A stretch of DNA of 64,000 nt from Methylovirgula sp. HY1. Its GTDB lineage: Bacteria; Pseudomonadota; Alphaproteobacteria; Rhizobiales; Beijerinckiaceae. The translations under genes and the position numbers were made by a program. The first letter of the stretch is position 1; each line of letters starts with the position of its first letter. Positions 19,652-27,840 of the stretch are shown piece after piece. The stretch spans positions 744,001-808,000 of the forward strand of contig NZ_CP073764.1 of the NCBI RefSeq assembly GCF_019343105.1, given 5' to 3'. Below the pieces are notes generated by a model. The model was not told the DNA's origin, did not search any database, and worked only from the letters and a program-made list of their open reading frames with translations.

Positions 19652-20491
19652 ATGGAAAACTCCCGCGACATCACCAGACTTCTCGAAATCATGGCGGCGC
19701 TGCGCACGCCGGGCACGGGTTGCCCCTGGGATCTCCAGCAAGATTTCGCTTCGATCGCACCCTATACGATCGAAGAGGCCTATGAAGTGGCTGACGCCAT
19801 CAACCGTGATGACCTTCTCGATCTGAAAGACGAACTGGGCGATCTGCTGTTGCAAGTCGTCTATCACGCGCGACTAGCAGAAGAAAAACAGGCCTTCGAC
19901 TTTGGCGCCGTGGTCGAGGCAATCAACGCCAAAATGATCCGGCGTCATCCACATGTCTTCGGCGCCAGCGAAGAGCGCTCTTCTACAGCCATAAAAGCGC
20001 GCTGGAGCGAAATCAAAGCGCAGGAGAAGGTGGCACGCCGGGCCGCCCGCGGCGAAGTTGCGGATCAGCCTAACGCGGCTGGACTGTTGTCCGATGTGCC
20101 GCTCGCCCTGCCGGGCCTCACCCGTGCCGTCAAGCTACAGAGCAAGGCTTCGACCGTCGGCTTCGATTGGAACGATCCGCGCGCGGTGCTTGCCAAAATC
20201 CGCGAAGAAACCGACGAGATTGAGGCTGCTTTGGCGACGAATGACGCCGTGGGCGCGCGCGAGGAGATTGGCGATCTTCTCTTTGCCGTGGCCAATCTCG
20301 CACGCCATCTCGATGGCGATCCGGAGACCGCGATCCGCCAGACCAATGCCAAATTCGAGCGCCGTTTCGGCTTTATCGAAGCCGAACTCGCCCGTCGCGG
20401 AATAGCTTTGGGCGATGCCGATCTCGCCGCCATGGATGCGCTATGGAATGCGGCGAAACTGCAGGAACGCAAGTCCGAGCCGGATCAATAA
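19652..20491 (+). CDS. mazG: nucleoside triphosphate pyrophosphohydrolase MazG
   Basis: MazG hydrolyses (d)NTPs to monophosphates, cleaning the nucleotide pool and modulating stress responses. The 279 residues contain two MazG domains. The first has GCPWDLQQDFASIAPYTIEE, EAYEVADAI and DELGDLLLQVVYHA; the second has GFDWNDPRAVLAKIREETDE and EEIGDLLFAVANLARHL. Both keep the EExxE/ExxD metal motifs. A GAGGG site precedes the ATG. The gene ends in a 7-bp convergent overlap with hflX; hfq-hflX and mazG are neighbours in many alphaproteobacteria. Confidence 0.95.
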   Translation: MENSRDITRLLEIMAALRTPGTGCPWDLQQDFASIAPYTIEEAYEVADAINRDDLLDLKDELGDLLLQVVYHARLAEEKQAFDFGAVVEAINAKMIRRHPHVFGASEERSSTAIKARWSEIKAQEKVARRAARGEVADQPNAAGLLSDVPLALPGLTRAVKLQSKASTVGFDWNDPRAVLAKIREETDEIEAALATNDAVGAREEIGDLLFAVANLARHLDGDPETAIRQTNAKFERRFGFIEAELARRGIALGDADLAAMDALWNAAKLQERKSEPDQ

Positions 20492-21936
20492 GGCGCCTGG
20501 CGCAGCGGCGCCACGGGTGGGATCTCGACGAATTTCCGCCGCAGCGTATCGACGAGCGCGGGTGCCACGCGCACGGTGAAATGCGTCATGCCGTCTTCGG
20601 CCTCGCAGCGTTGCAGAACCTCGGTATGCTCATAAAGCCAGTTGCGCCCCTGCCCGTCGGCAGCTTCGATGCGGAGATCGAGCGTGACACGCTCATGCGC
20701 CAAGCTTGCCTCGACGCCGGCCAACAGATCGTCGACGCCCTGCCCCGTCAATGCGGAGATCAAGACTGGCCGTTCTTTCGCCGGCCGGCGCTGCGCCGCG
20801 TTGAAGAGTGCGAGGGACTGGTCGGAATCGAGCAGATCGAGCTTGTTCCAAACTTCGATCATCGGCTTATGCGCGCTCGCCACGATGCCAAGTCCAGCGA
20901 GCACTGCCTCCACGTCGGCACGCTGCGCCTCACTATCGGCATGCGCCATGTCGCGCACGTGCAATATAATGTCCGCTTCGATGACCTCCTCGAGTGTGGC
21001 CTTAAAGGCCTCGACGAGCATGGTCGGCAAATCGGAGATGAATCCCACCGTGTCGGAAAGGATAATGTTGCTGCCGCGCGGCAAACGTACGGCCCGCAAG
21101 GTCGGATCGAGCGTCGCGAAGAGCATGTCTTCGGCCATGACGCCGGCTTTGGTCAGGCGGTTGAATAAGGTCGATTTGCCGGCGTTGGTATAGCCGACGA
21201 GCGCGACGACCGGATACGGCACCGCGCGGCGCTTCTTGCGATGCAGCCCGCGGGTTTTTTTCACATTGGCGAGATCCCGCTCGATCCGGGTCATGCGTTC
21301 CTGGATGAGACGGCGGTCGGTTTCGATTTGCGTCTCACCCGGACCACCGAGAAAGCCGAAACCACCGCGTTGCCGCTCGAGATGGGTCCAAGAACGCACG
21401 AGCCGCGATTTCTGATAGGCGAGATGCGCCAATTCGACTTGCAGCGTGCCTTCCTTGGTGCGCGCCCGCTGGCCGAAAATCTCGAGAATCAGCCCGGTCC
21501 GATCAATGACCTTGCATTGAAAGCCCTTCTCGAGATTGCGCTGTTGCACCGGCGACAAGGCGCAATCAAACACGACCAAAGCAATCTCATCTTGTTTGAC
21601 GATCGCCGCGATCTCGTCGACTTTGCCGGGGCCAATGTAAGTCGCGGGGCGAATCTGCGGCAGGGTTACGATTTTCGATTCGACAACATCGAGATCGATC
21701 GCTTCGGCAAGGCCCTGAGCCTCGGCGACACGCGCCTCAAAACTGCGATGAAGCTGGACCAGATCGAACCCAAAGCCCGGCGGTTCGCCGGAACGGCGCT
21801 CATTGCGATAAGGCCCAACAACCAGCGCCCTTGTCGGCGGCGGCCGGCTTTCGGCCGGGCCTTTTTCGGAAAGGGACTTCCCGCTCTTCAAATCGACTTC
21901 GATCGCCCTTCTGTCTTTGTCATGGGGCTGTCTCAA
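20485..21936 (-). CDS. hflX: ribosome-associated GTPase HflX
   Basis: HflX is a GTPase that splits stalled or hibernating 70S ribosomes. An N-terminal nucleotide-binding-like domain and a linker ([20 protein letters not shown], then [13 protein letters not shown]) precede the G domain: G1 in [18 protein letters not shown]3 in [13 protein letters not shown]4 in VWNKLDLL. At 483 residues it is slightly longer than the E. coli protein because of a charged N-terminal extension of about 30 residues. Its ATG overlaps the hfq stop by 4 bp. Confidence 0.95.
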   Translation of the reverse strand: MRQPHDKDRRAIEVDLKSGKSLSEKGPAESRPPPTRALVVGPYRNERRSGEPPGFGFDLVQLHRSFEARVAEAQGLAEAIDLDVVESKIVTLPQIRPATYIGPGKVDEIAAIVKQDEIALVVFDCALSPVQQRNLEKGFQCKVIDRTGLILEIFGQRARTKEGTLQVELAHLAYQKSRLVRSWTHLERQRGGFGFLGGPGETQIETDRRLIQERMTRIERDLANVKKTRGLHRKKRRAVPYPVVALVGYTNAGKSTLFNRLTKAGVMAEDMLFATLDPTLRAVRLPRGSNIILSDTVGFISDLPTMLVEAFKATLEEVIEADIILHVRDMAHADSEAQRADVEAVLAGLGIVASAHKPMIEVWNKLDLLDSDQSLALFNAAQRRPAKERPVLISALTGQGVDDLLAGVEASLAHERVTLDLRIEAADGQGRNWLYEHTEVLQRCEAEDGMTHFTVRVAPALVDTLRRKFVEIPPVAPLRQAPY

Positions 21937-22187
21937 GCCCCGGCTGGGCCTTCCTCGCCCGGCTCGAACATCTGAATCGGATGCCCTGGCATGATCGTCG
22001 AAATCGCATGTTTGTAAACCAGCTGGGAATGGCCATCCCGCCGCAAAAGCACGCAGAAATTATCGAACCATGTCACTACACCCTGCAACTTCACGCCATT
22101 AACCAGGAAAATCGTAAGGGGGACTTTGTTCTTTCTTACGAAATTCAGAAACGTGTCCTGCAGATTTTGAGTCCGTTCTGCTGCCAT
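21933..22187 (-). CDS. hfq: RNA chaperone Hfq
   Basis: Hfq is a hexameric Sm-like chaperone for small-RNA and mRNA pairing. The 84-residue reading starts [20 protein letters not shown] and contains Sm1 ([23 protein letters not shown]) and Sm2 ([12 protein letters not shown]). The ATG at 22187 matches the family; the frame extends 17 codons upstream without support. The gene is coupled to hflX by an ATGA overlap. Confidence 0.96.
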   Translation of the reverse strand: MAAERTQNLQDTFLNFVRKNKVPLTIFLVNGVKLQGVVTWFDNFCVLLRRDGHSQLVYKHAISTIMPGHPIQMFEPGEEGPAGA

Positions 22188-22412
22188 TTTGAATTCCTGT
22201 TCTTTTCTTGATGTCGCCGCGCGGCGACCGGGCTGCAACGTAACCCTTATTTTTACATAAGATCGCCGGCTTTCCGAGGCGATAGCGTCTCACGCCATTG
22301 CGTCGCACAAGGCTCGCCAACAAATCTAGAGCGCTCGCAGAAAAGCGCACCAGCTTCGTCAGAAGCTTGGGTGAGACGCGGCAAAAGCCGATCTTTCACA
22401 AAAAGAGGCGCC

Positions 22413-22445
22413 AAGTTCAATTCCGAGTTCAATTCCAAGTTCAAT
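22413..22445 (+). repeat. 12-bp tandem repeat, nearly three copies
   Basis: Units AAGTTCAATTCC, GAGTTCAATTCC and AAGTTCAAT follow one another directly. The 12-bp period keeps a reading frame (NSEFNSKFN in the plus-strand frame), but no gene is established there. Confidence 0.7.
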
Positions 22446-22699
22446 CATGGAGGCGGATGGCATCAGATCGATTTTGCATCCCGAGTGACAATGACAACGG
22501 CCAATCCAAGATCCACTCTCATAGGCTATTTGAGCGTTCATGCGCCCCCGCTGCAAGTCGAAGTCGGGGCAGAACACGGCGAATTTTACCTGCCGCATAT
22601 CCTTGCTAAAACATCCGACGATATCGATGCCTTATCAAGGATATACTATGATTTTTTGATGTAGAGCCCGTGGCCTCTATAGCTGGACCGCAGTTCGAT

Positions 22700-22806
22700 C
22701 ACATCGGGATATATCAGATGTGCCAAAGAAGCGATTCACCGTAATCGGAACCCAAAGCGTTTTCTTGTCGGAAAAGTCGTGCAACTTTTCCGGAACATGC
22801 TCTAGA
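22700..22806. repeat. dispersed palindromic repeat, copy B
   Basis: A degenerate version of the palindrome (ACATCGGGATATATCAGATG, 22701-22720) is followed by a GGAAAAGT...ACTTTTCC hairpin and GGAACATGCTCTAGAGG, the complete CTAG end that is occupied by the IS in copy A. This copy shows what an unoccupied site looks like. Confidence 0.7.
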
Positions 22807-22830
22807 GGCGCCGAGTTTGGCGGGATCGCC

Positions 22831-23754
22831 CTAAGAACTACGTTTTGCGACACTATGAAATAAAATACGCAATCTTTGGGCCAATGGTCCAGGTCGGCCG
22901 TCCCCGATCGCAATCCCGTCGATGCCGACCACCGGCATGACGAGACTTATCGCACCGGTAATGAAGGCTTCACGTGCCGCTTTGGCTTCGTCGAGGCTGA
23001 ACCGCCGCTCTTCCACCCGCAAACCTTCGGCCGCGATCAGATCGAGCAGGGTCGCCCGTGTCACGCCGCTCAATATGCCATTATCGATCTGGCGCGTGAT
23101 GATCACATTCTCATGATCGACAATCCAGGCATTGGATGCGGCGCCTTCAGTGACCATGCCGTCTTTGTCGATCAGCCAAGCTTCCCCGGCGCCATTTTCT
23201 TTCGCGGCCTGCCGCGCCAGGACATTGGGCAAAAGCCCGATGGTTTTGATGTCCGGGCGTCCCCAGCGAATGTCCGGCAGGCTGATGACTTTAATTCCTT
23301 CCGCCGCCATTGCCGCCCCTTTTCGGGGATCGACGGCGCGTGCTGTCACGACGATGCTCGGCCGGACCGGCGACGCGGGAAAGCAATGCTCCCGCTGCGC
23401 TACGCCGCGCGTAACCTGGAGATAGATATAGCCGTCTCTGATCCGATTGCGCCGCATGACTTCCCGCAGGATGATGGGAAGTGCGCCCTCCGCCAAAGGC
23501 ATGGCGATCCGCAATTCTGAAAGAGAACGCTTCAACCTTGCAAGATGGCGCGGCTCGTCGATCAAAGCCCCGGCATTGATTTCGCAGACCTCATAAACGC
23601 CGTCGCCGAGCTGATAGCCGCGATCCTCGATATGCACCGACGCTTCATGGTGGGGCACATAACTGCCGTTGACATAAGCGATGCGCCCCAAGATTTTCTC
23701 CGCTCTTAGCCAAGCACGTCCGGAAGAACGAGCCTTTCGGCCGATATTGGTCAA
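22831..23754 (-). CDS. class IV aminotransferase, D-amino-acid transaminase-like
   Basis: This is a PLP-dependent fold-type IV transaminase; the closest recognised group is D-alanine/D-amino-acid aminotransferase. The sequence shows RIAYVNGSYVPHHEASVHIE, DRGYQLGDGVYEVCE, ITGAISLVMPV and the probable catalytic lysine in PDIKTIGLLPNVLARQAAKE. It has 307 residues, about 20 more at the N-terminus than typical, because the ATG used here overlaps the chr gene stop by 4 bp (ATGA). A branched-chain transaminase or aminodeoxychorismate lyase is less likely. A decayed copy of its 5' part lies at 24293-24526. Confidence 0.87.
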   Translation of the reverse strand: MTNIGRKARSSGRAWLRAEKILGRIAYVNGSYVPHHEASVHIEDRGYQLGDGVYEVCEINAGALIDEPRHLARLKRSLSELRIAMPLAEGALPIILREVMRRNRIRDGYIYLQVTRGVAQREHCFPASPVRPSIVVTARAVDPRKGAAMAAEGIKVISLPDIRWGRPDIKTIGLLPNVLARQAAKENGAGEAWLIDKDGMVTEGAASNAWIVDHENVIITRQIDNGILSGVTRATLLDLIAAEGLRVEERRFSLDEAKAAREAFITGAISLVMPVVGIDGIAIGDGRPGPLAQRLRILFHSVAKRSS

Positions 23755-24296
23755 AAAACCGCAAGACCGAAACGCCCGGCGGCCACCCCGAGGATAGCGC
23801 CGGCGACGATACCCAAAAGCGGATTGAGCCGCGTCCAGAACACGACGCTGGTCATGCCGAGTGTTGCGGCGACCGTCAAGGCACTATGATCGGCCGCGCG
23901 CGCCATGACGGCGCCGCTCGCCAGAATAAGCCCGACGGCGATGGGCGCCAGCACCTTTCTGGCGAGCTGCCAGAATCGGCTCTCGGTACGCTGCCGCACG
24001 ATGCGTCCGACGAATAAGGCAAGACAGGAAGATGGCAGCACCATCGCCAAAGTGGCGACGGCAAGGCCCATCAAGCCCGCCATATACCAGCCGATCATGC
24101 TGACCACGATGACATTGGGGCCGGGCGCCGCCTGCGCGAGACCTATCAGGTTGGCGAAGGTCTGATCGTTCATCCAGTGCAAGTGCCCGACGACCTGGCG
24201 CCGAATTTCCGGCACCGCCGCATTGGCACCGCCGATCGCGACCAGCGAAATGCCGGAGAAAATCCTGGCGATTTCGACGAGAAGCTGCGCTTTCAC
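23751..24296 (-). CDS. chromate transporter half-subunit, ChrA C-terminal type (copy 2)
   Basis: This 181-residue CHR-domain membrane protein is of the short type, which works as a pair with an N-type half. It shows the family pattern ISLVAIGGANAAVPEIRR, GLAQAAPGPNVIVVSMIGW and several hydrophobic spans. It is about 73% identical by hand alignment to the protein at 24552-25097, with which it forms a tandem duplication. Substrate specificity (chromate or another anion) cannot be read from sequence. It is coupled to the downstream aminotransferase. Confidence 0.88.
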   Translation of the reverse strand: MKAQLLVEIARIFSGISLVAIGGANAAVPEIRRQVVGHLHWMNDQTFANLIGLAQAAPGPNVIVVSMIGWYMAGLMGLAVATLAMVLPSSCLALFVGRIVRQRTESRFWQLARKVLAPIAVGLILASGAVMARAADHSALTVAATLGMTSVVFWTRLNPLLGIVAGAILGVAAGRFGLAVF

Positions 24297-24526
24297 CGGC
24301 AGCGTTCCATGCCGCCCTGCCCGGCCATGCTGATGGTATTGAAAGTGCGCGTTCCGGCACGTATGGCGGCCCGCCGTCTCGCTAATGCCGCCGGCGCGCT
24401 CGCCGCGCCGATACCGCGAGCCTCGATAACTTCCGCTGCCGCACTGTGCCGCTTGTAGCTACCGTTGAGGGGCGCGATCCGCCGCAAGACTTTCTCCGCT
24501 TTTTGGCAGCTATTTGCAAAAATCAT
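24293..24526 (-). pseudogene. decayed 5' fragment of the aminotransferase gene
   Basis: Between the two C-type chr genes, the minus strand encodes KAEKVLRRIAPLNGSYKRHS then AAAEVIEARG, which aligns with AEKILGRIAYVNGSYVPHHE and ASVHIEDRG at the start of the intact aminotransferase downstream. The DNA also aligns, for example AAGACTTTCTCCGCT against AAGATTTTCTCCGCT. After this point the reading diverges and stops within 40 residues, overlapping the next chr gene. It looks like the relic left by duplication of a chr-aminotransferase unit. Confidence 0.75.
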
Positions 24527-24551
24527 AAAGATATTTTCAGATGACGACAGC

Positions 24552-25097
24552 TTAAAAAAATAAAAAGGCGAAGTGGCCGCCGAGCACGCCAAGGACGGCG
24601 CCCCCGGCGATGCCAAGCAAGGGATTGACCCGTGTTCGGAACACGACGAAGGCCATGCCTAGCGTAGCGGCAACCGTCAGCATGTTGCGATCCGCCGTAC
24701 GCGCCATGACCGCGCCGCTCGCCAGAACAAGCCCTACGGCAATGGGCGCCAACACTTTTCTGGCAAGCTGCCAGTATGTATTGTTGGCGTGCCTCCGCAA
24801 TAGGCGTCCGGCGAAGAAAGCAACGCAGGAAGACGGCGCCACCATCGCCAATGTCGCGACGGCGAGCCCCTGCAGCCCCGCCATGTGCCAGCCTATCAGG
24901 CTCACCACAATCACATTCGAACCAGGTGCCGCCTGGGCAACCCCAATCAGAGCGTTGAAGGTTCTATCGTTCATCCAATGCAGATGGTCCACGATCTGGC
25001 GATGGATTTCCGGCACGGTCGCATTCGCGCCGCCGACCGCCACCAGGGAAATGCTGGAGAAGATCCGGGCGATTTCGATGAGGAGCGGCATTTTCAC
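24552..25097 (-). CDS. chromate transporter half-subunit, ChrA C-terminal type (copy 1)
   Basis: This 181-residue CHR-domain protein shows ISLVAVGGANATVPEIHR and GVAQAAPGSNVIVVSLIGW. Its start overlaps the stop of the N-type half at 25094 by 4 bp, so this copy is the one translationally paired with it. The paired half-size layout is known for short-chain CHR transporters, whose two halves insert in opposite orientation. Downstream lies the aminotransferase relic and then the second copy. Confidence 0.88.
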   Translation of the reverse strand: MKMPLLIEIARIFSSISLVAVGGANATVPEIHRQIVDHLHWMNDRTFNALIGVAQAAPGSNVIVVSLIGWHMAGLQGLAVATLAMVAPSSCVAFFAGRLLRRHANNTYWQLARKVLAPIAVGLVLASGAVMARTADRNMLTVAATLGMAFVVFRTRVNPLLGIAGGAVLGVLGGHFAFLFF

Positions 25098-25660
25098 CGA
25101 CGCCGCTCTATGACGGCCCTGAAGACCATCCCGACCGCGACCGCGACCAGCAGGGCGAGCGCGAGCGAGACGTGCAAGAGCCCGACAGCAAGAAAAATCG
25201 CGCCGCCCGAGACGAGAGCGAGACCATCGGGCCTCAGATTGCGCATCATCTTGAGCCCGGTCCCGATGACCAGACCAGCGGTCGCCGCCGCTGCCCCGGC
25301 GACCGCGTTCCGCACATCGGTTTGAACGGCGAAACGGTCATAAAGCGCGGCGATCGCAACGAGAATGACGACGGGCATGAACAGAAGGCCCGCGAGTGCG
25401 CAAAGACTGCCGCTGATGCCGCGATAGCGGTCGCCAAGCAACACCGATATATTGACGGTATTGCCGCCCGGCAGGATGCTCGCAACGCCCAGCAATTCTG
25501 CATAGTCCTGCTCGCTGAGCCAAGTGCGTTCCTCGACGATTACCCGCCGTGTCCAGGTCGCCACGCCACCGAAGCCGCAGAGGCCGATTTTGAGAAAGGC
25601 AAGAAAAAGCGCGCTGCGCGTCACCTCTCGGTCGGCGAGATGGACCTCCTTTGATCTCAT
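25094..25660 (-). CDS. chromate transporter half-subunit, ChrA N-terminal type
   Basis: This 188-residue membrane protein is the N-type half, with FLKIGLCGFGGVATWTRR, ERTWLSEQDYAELLGVASIL and PGGNTVNISVLLGDRYRG, the classic first-half CHR motifs. Five or six hydrophobic spans follow. It is coupled by 4-bp overlaps both to the unknown gene upstream and to the C-type half downstream, so all are probably made from one message. Confidence 0.9.
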   Translation of the reverse strand: MRSKEVHLADREVTRSALFLAFLKIGLCGFGGVATWTRRVIVEERTWLSEQDYAELLGVASILPGGNTVNISVLLGDRYRGISGSLCALAGLLFMPVVILVAIAALYDRFAVQTDVRNAVAGAAAATAGLVIGTGLKMMRNLRPDGLALVSGGAIFLAVGLLHVSLALALLVAVAVGMVFRAVIERRR

Positions 25661-26496
25661 CGGAAAAGCTCGCTCTTGCCGTTTCCAAACGCATCGAGAA
25701 AGCGCCGCGCCCGCGTCCGATCATCGCGCGATGACCCGTTGAGCGCGAGCTGCAAGGCATGTTTCTCCAGACTCTGGAAATCGACAAGTTTCGACCAGCG
25801 CCGTACCGCGATGACAAGTGTGCCATCCGTCTCGGAAGTTTCGACGATCATGTCGAGCAATGCCGTTACGCCGCGCGGATCCATCATGCTCGATTTGACA
25901 AAGGCATAGACCCGATCTTCTTGGGCCACCCACCAGAACCATAAAATTGCAGAGGGCGCGGCTTGCAGCCAAATCTCGCCCTTGGCAGCGAGCCGTTCCA
26001 CGCAAGCGCAAAGACAGGTTTTTAGAGTTATCAGCTCCGCTCCGAACAGATCTTCCGGGGCGAGATCGCCGCTGCCTTTGTGAAGCAAAGCGCAGACCAA
26101 GGAGATGTCGGCGAGATCAGGCAGAAGCGCAAAGATCTGCACTGATCGCTCAACCGGTGCCCCCGGCCCAAAGGCAGCGCCGATCAAGGCACGAAGACGA
26201 TCTTCCATGAGTGCCGCCGGTGCAGCCGGCCCCTGCCCTTTGCGAAGATACGCGGGACTCGCGGCGAAGATGGCGGCGACCCAGCCTGATTCGCGTGGCC
26301 GATTTCGGACGAGCGCTTCGACACAATCGAGAACAAGTGAGCGCTGGATATTCGTTTCAGCTTCGGGACAGGCGCGCAGCCGCGCCTCGATCGATGCAAA
26401 AGCTTCGCCCGGCGGCGCATTTGAGAACAGCGCTTCGATTTCTTCTGTCATTATTGCGGCGGGCACGGCGATATCCACTGAAGGGCGAAAGTCCAC
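25657..26496 (-). CDS. hypothetical protein, 279 aa, first gene of the chr operon
   Basis: I do not recognise this family. The protein is soluble-looking, begins MDFRPSVDIAVPAAIMTEEI and is probably mostly helical, with leucine-rich amphipathic stretches (VQIFALLPDLADISLVCALL, LDMIVETSETDGTLVIAVRR). It has no signal peptide, nucleotide-binding motif or metal-binding cysteine pair. Its stop overlaps the N-type chr gene start by 4 bp, which implies a coupled function or at least co-expression. A regulatory or adaptor role for the transporter is only a guess. Confidence 0.75.
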   Translation of the reverse strand: MDFRPSVDIAVPAAIMTEEIEALFSNAPPGEAFASIEARLRACPEAETNIQRSLVLDCVEALVRNRPRESGWVAAIFAASPAYLRKGQGPAAPAALMEDRLRALIGAAFGPGAPVERSVQIFALLPDLADISLVCALLHKGSGDLAPEDLFGAELITLKTCLCACVERLAAKGEIWLQAAPSAILWFWWVAQEDRVYAFVKSSMMDPRGVTALLDMIVETSETDGTLVIAVRRWSKLVDFQSLEKHALQLALNGSSRDDRTRARRFLDAFGNGKSELFR

Positions 26497-26576
26497 TCGT
26501 TCCGATCCCGTGGGTCAACGGCGAACCAGGCCATCAGACCGAATAGACCATGACATCAAAGAAGGAGAGCATGTCC

Positions 26577-26655
26577 GCAATGAGACACCGGCTATGACCG
26601 ATGTCTAAAATCTCCGAATAGAAAGTCGGCACGCCGGGAACATGCTCTGGAGCAC
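26577..26655. repeat. dispersed palindromic repeat, decayed copy C
   Basis: ATGAGACACCGGCTATGACC, then GATGTCT, corresponds to the degraded palindrome, followed by GAATAGAAAGTCGGCACGCC and GGGAACATGCTCTGGAGC, which matches the GGAACATGCTCTAGAGC end of copy B with the CTAG changed to CTGG. It lies 65 bp from IS5-like copy 2. Confidence 0.5.
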
Positions 26656-26733
26656 GGCCACGATGAACCGAGAGCTTTTCCGAAAAGGAGGATGGATATT
26701 TGTGGATTTGGATCGCTTAGAGCGCGTTGACAT

Positions 26734-27117
26734 TCAGCGTGTCCAGATGAATGCGCCGACGATGGATAGCATGGAGAGGAATGCTCGCGGCGTTTGTTCG
26801 TAGCGTGTCGCGATGCGCCTGAAATGCTTGAGTTTCAGGAAGAAGCGCTCGACCAGATTGCGCTCGCAATAGAGCGCGAAGTCACAATGGACCTGGGGCG
26901 ATGTTGTTCTGGGCGGGATCACCGCGACGGCGCCTTGTTCGGTGATGGCATCACGCAGCGATTTTGCATCGTAGCCCTTGTCGCCAAGGACATGCTCGGC
27001 AGGCAGACCTTCGATCAGAGCTTCGGCCTGGGTGATATCGCTGGCCTGCCCAGGCGTGAGAATAAACCGCAACGGGTTACCCAGCGCGTCGACGACGGCA
27101 TGGATTTTTGTGGTCAA
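26734..27117 (-). CDS. IS5-like transposase, C-terminal frame (copy 2)
   Basis: Identical in translation to the frame at 17613-17996; carries the second Asp and the catalytic Glu. Expected to be made by -1 frameshifting at the A6G5 run (27154-27164 on the plus strand). Confidence 0.92.
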   Translation of the reverse strand: MTTKIHAVVDALGNPLRFILTPGQASDITQAEALIEGLPAEHVLGDKGYDAKSLRDAITEQGAVAVIPPRTTSPQVHCDFALYCERNLVERFFLKLKHFRRIATRYEQTPRAFLSMLSIVGAFIWTR

Positions 27118-27488
27118 GCCACCCCGCGAACGGCCGATCGCGCGAGCTTCAGGCCCCCTTTTTTGCCCGCCGCATGCTGGTGCGCCCGGACGATGGTGGA
27201 GTCGATCATGATGTATTCGAAGTCCGGATCATCGGCCATTGCCGTAAATAGCCGATCCCACACGCCGTCTTTGGACCAGCGGGAAAAGCGGATGAACACA
27301 CTGTTCCAATTGCCAAAGCAATCCGGCAGATCGCGCCAGGGGACGCCCGTTCTGGCGAGCCACAGGATCGCCTCCACAAACAACCGATTGTTCGCGCCGG
27401 TCCTGCCGGGATCACTCCGCTTGCCAGGCAGATGCGGCTGCATCCGCTCCCACTGGTGGTCTTTCAACATCAACCGAACCGACGACAT
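27114..27488 (-). CDS. IS5-like transposase, N-terminal frame (copy 2)
   Basis: Identical in translation to the frame at 17993-18367; carries the N-terminal DUF4096-type domain and the first catalytic Asp. Confidence 0.92.
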   Translation of the reverse strand: MSSVRLMLKDHQWERMQPHLPGKRSDPGRTGANNRLFVEAILWLARTGVPWRDLPDCFGNWNSVFIRFSRWSKDGVWDRLFTAMADDPDFEYIMIDSTIVRAHQHAAGKKGGLKLARSAVRGVA

Positions 27489-27558
27489 CCGACGCTCCCC
27501 GAAAAGGAGCTTGAATCAGATTTCCCCGCAAGCCGGAATCCTAAATGTCAACGCGGTC

Positions 27559-27658
27559 TAGAGCATGTTCCGGAAAAGTTGAATGACTTTTCCGCGCTTT
27601 CAGACATCGGATATATCCGAGTTCTCATTTTTCAGACATCGGATATATCCGATGTCTG
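27559..27658. repeat. dispersed palindromic repeat, copy D with doubled palindrome
   Basis: Reading from the IS end: TAGAGCATGTTCCGGAAAAG, the AAAAGTTGAATGACTTTT hairpin, then two palindromes, an imperfect one at 27601-27625 and a perfect 26-bp one at 27633-27658 with the same GACATCGGATATATCCGATG core as copy A. The order is the reverse of copies A and B, so this copy is inverted relative to them. Confidence 0.75.
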
Positions 27659-27840
27659 AGTGATGAGACCATGCGCCAGCTTGTTGATTTGGAGCATTTT
27701 CCTCTCGATCGGGCGAGTCCACCCGATCGGAAAGCGCTCCAGCACCGTTCGCGCCAAAGCACGACGCGATCCGTCGATGACAATCGGGCTACATCAAGGC
27801 TGTGTCCGCCCGCCGGCCTCCGAAGGGCCGGCGACAAGCA

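Larger units (their letters stand above)
22188..22830. other. intergenic region upstream of hfq with repeats
   Basis: The 643 bp between hfq and the aminotransferase gene contain the hfq promoter, a 12-bp tandem repeat (22413-22445) and a dispersed palindromic repeat (22700-22806). A plus-strand frame at 22491-22664 could encode a 57-residue protein starting MTTANPRSTLIGYLSV, but it has no good ribosome site and no family I know. Confidence 0.55.
26720..27558 (-). mobile_element. IS5-like insertion sequence, copy 2 (839 bp)
   Basis: Same length, ends and predicted proteins as copy 1. Flanks are TTA on the left and TAG on the right, giving a TTAG target with TA duplicated. The right flank is directly the dispersed palindromic repeat (TAGAGCATGTTCCGG), so this copy also landed at the end of that repeat. 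Confidence 0.93.

Noticed and set aside
22413-22445. CRISPR-like array
   Set aside because: The units are 12 bp and directly adjacent with no spacers, so this is a simple tandem repeat.
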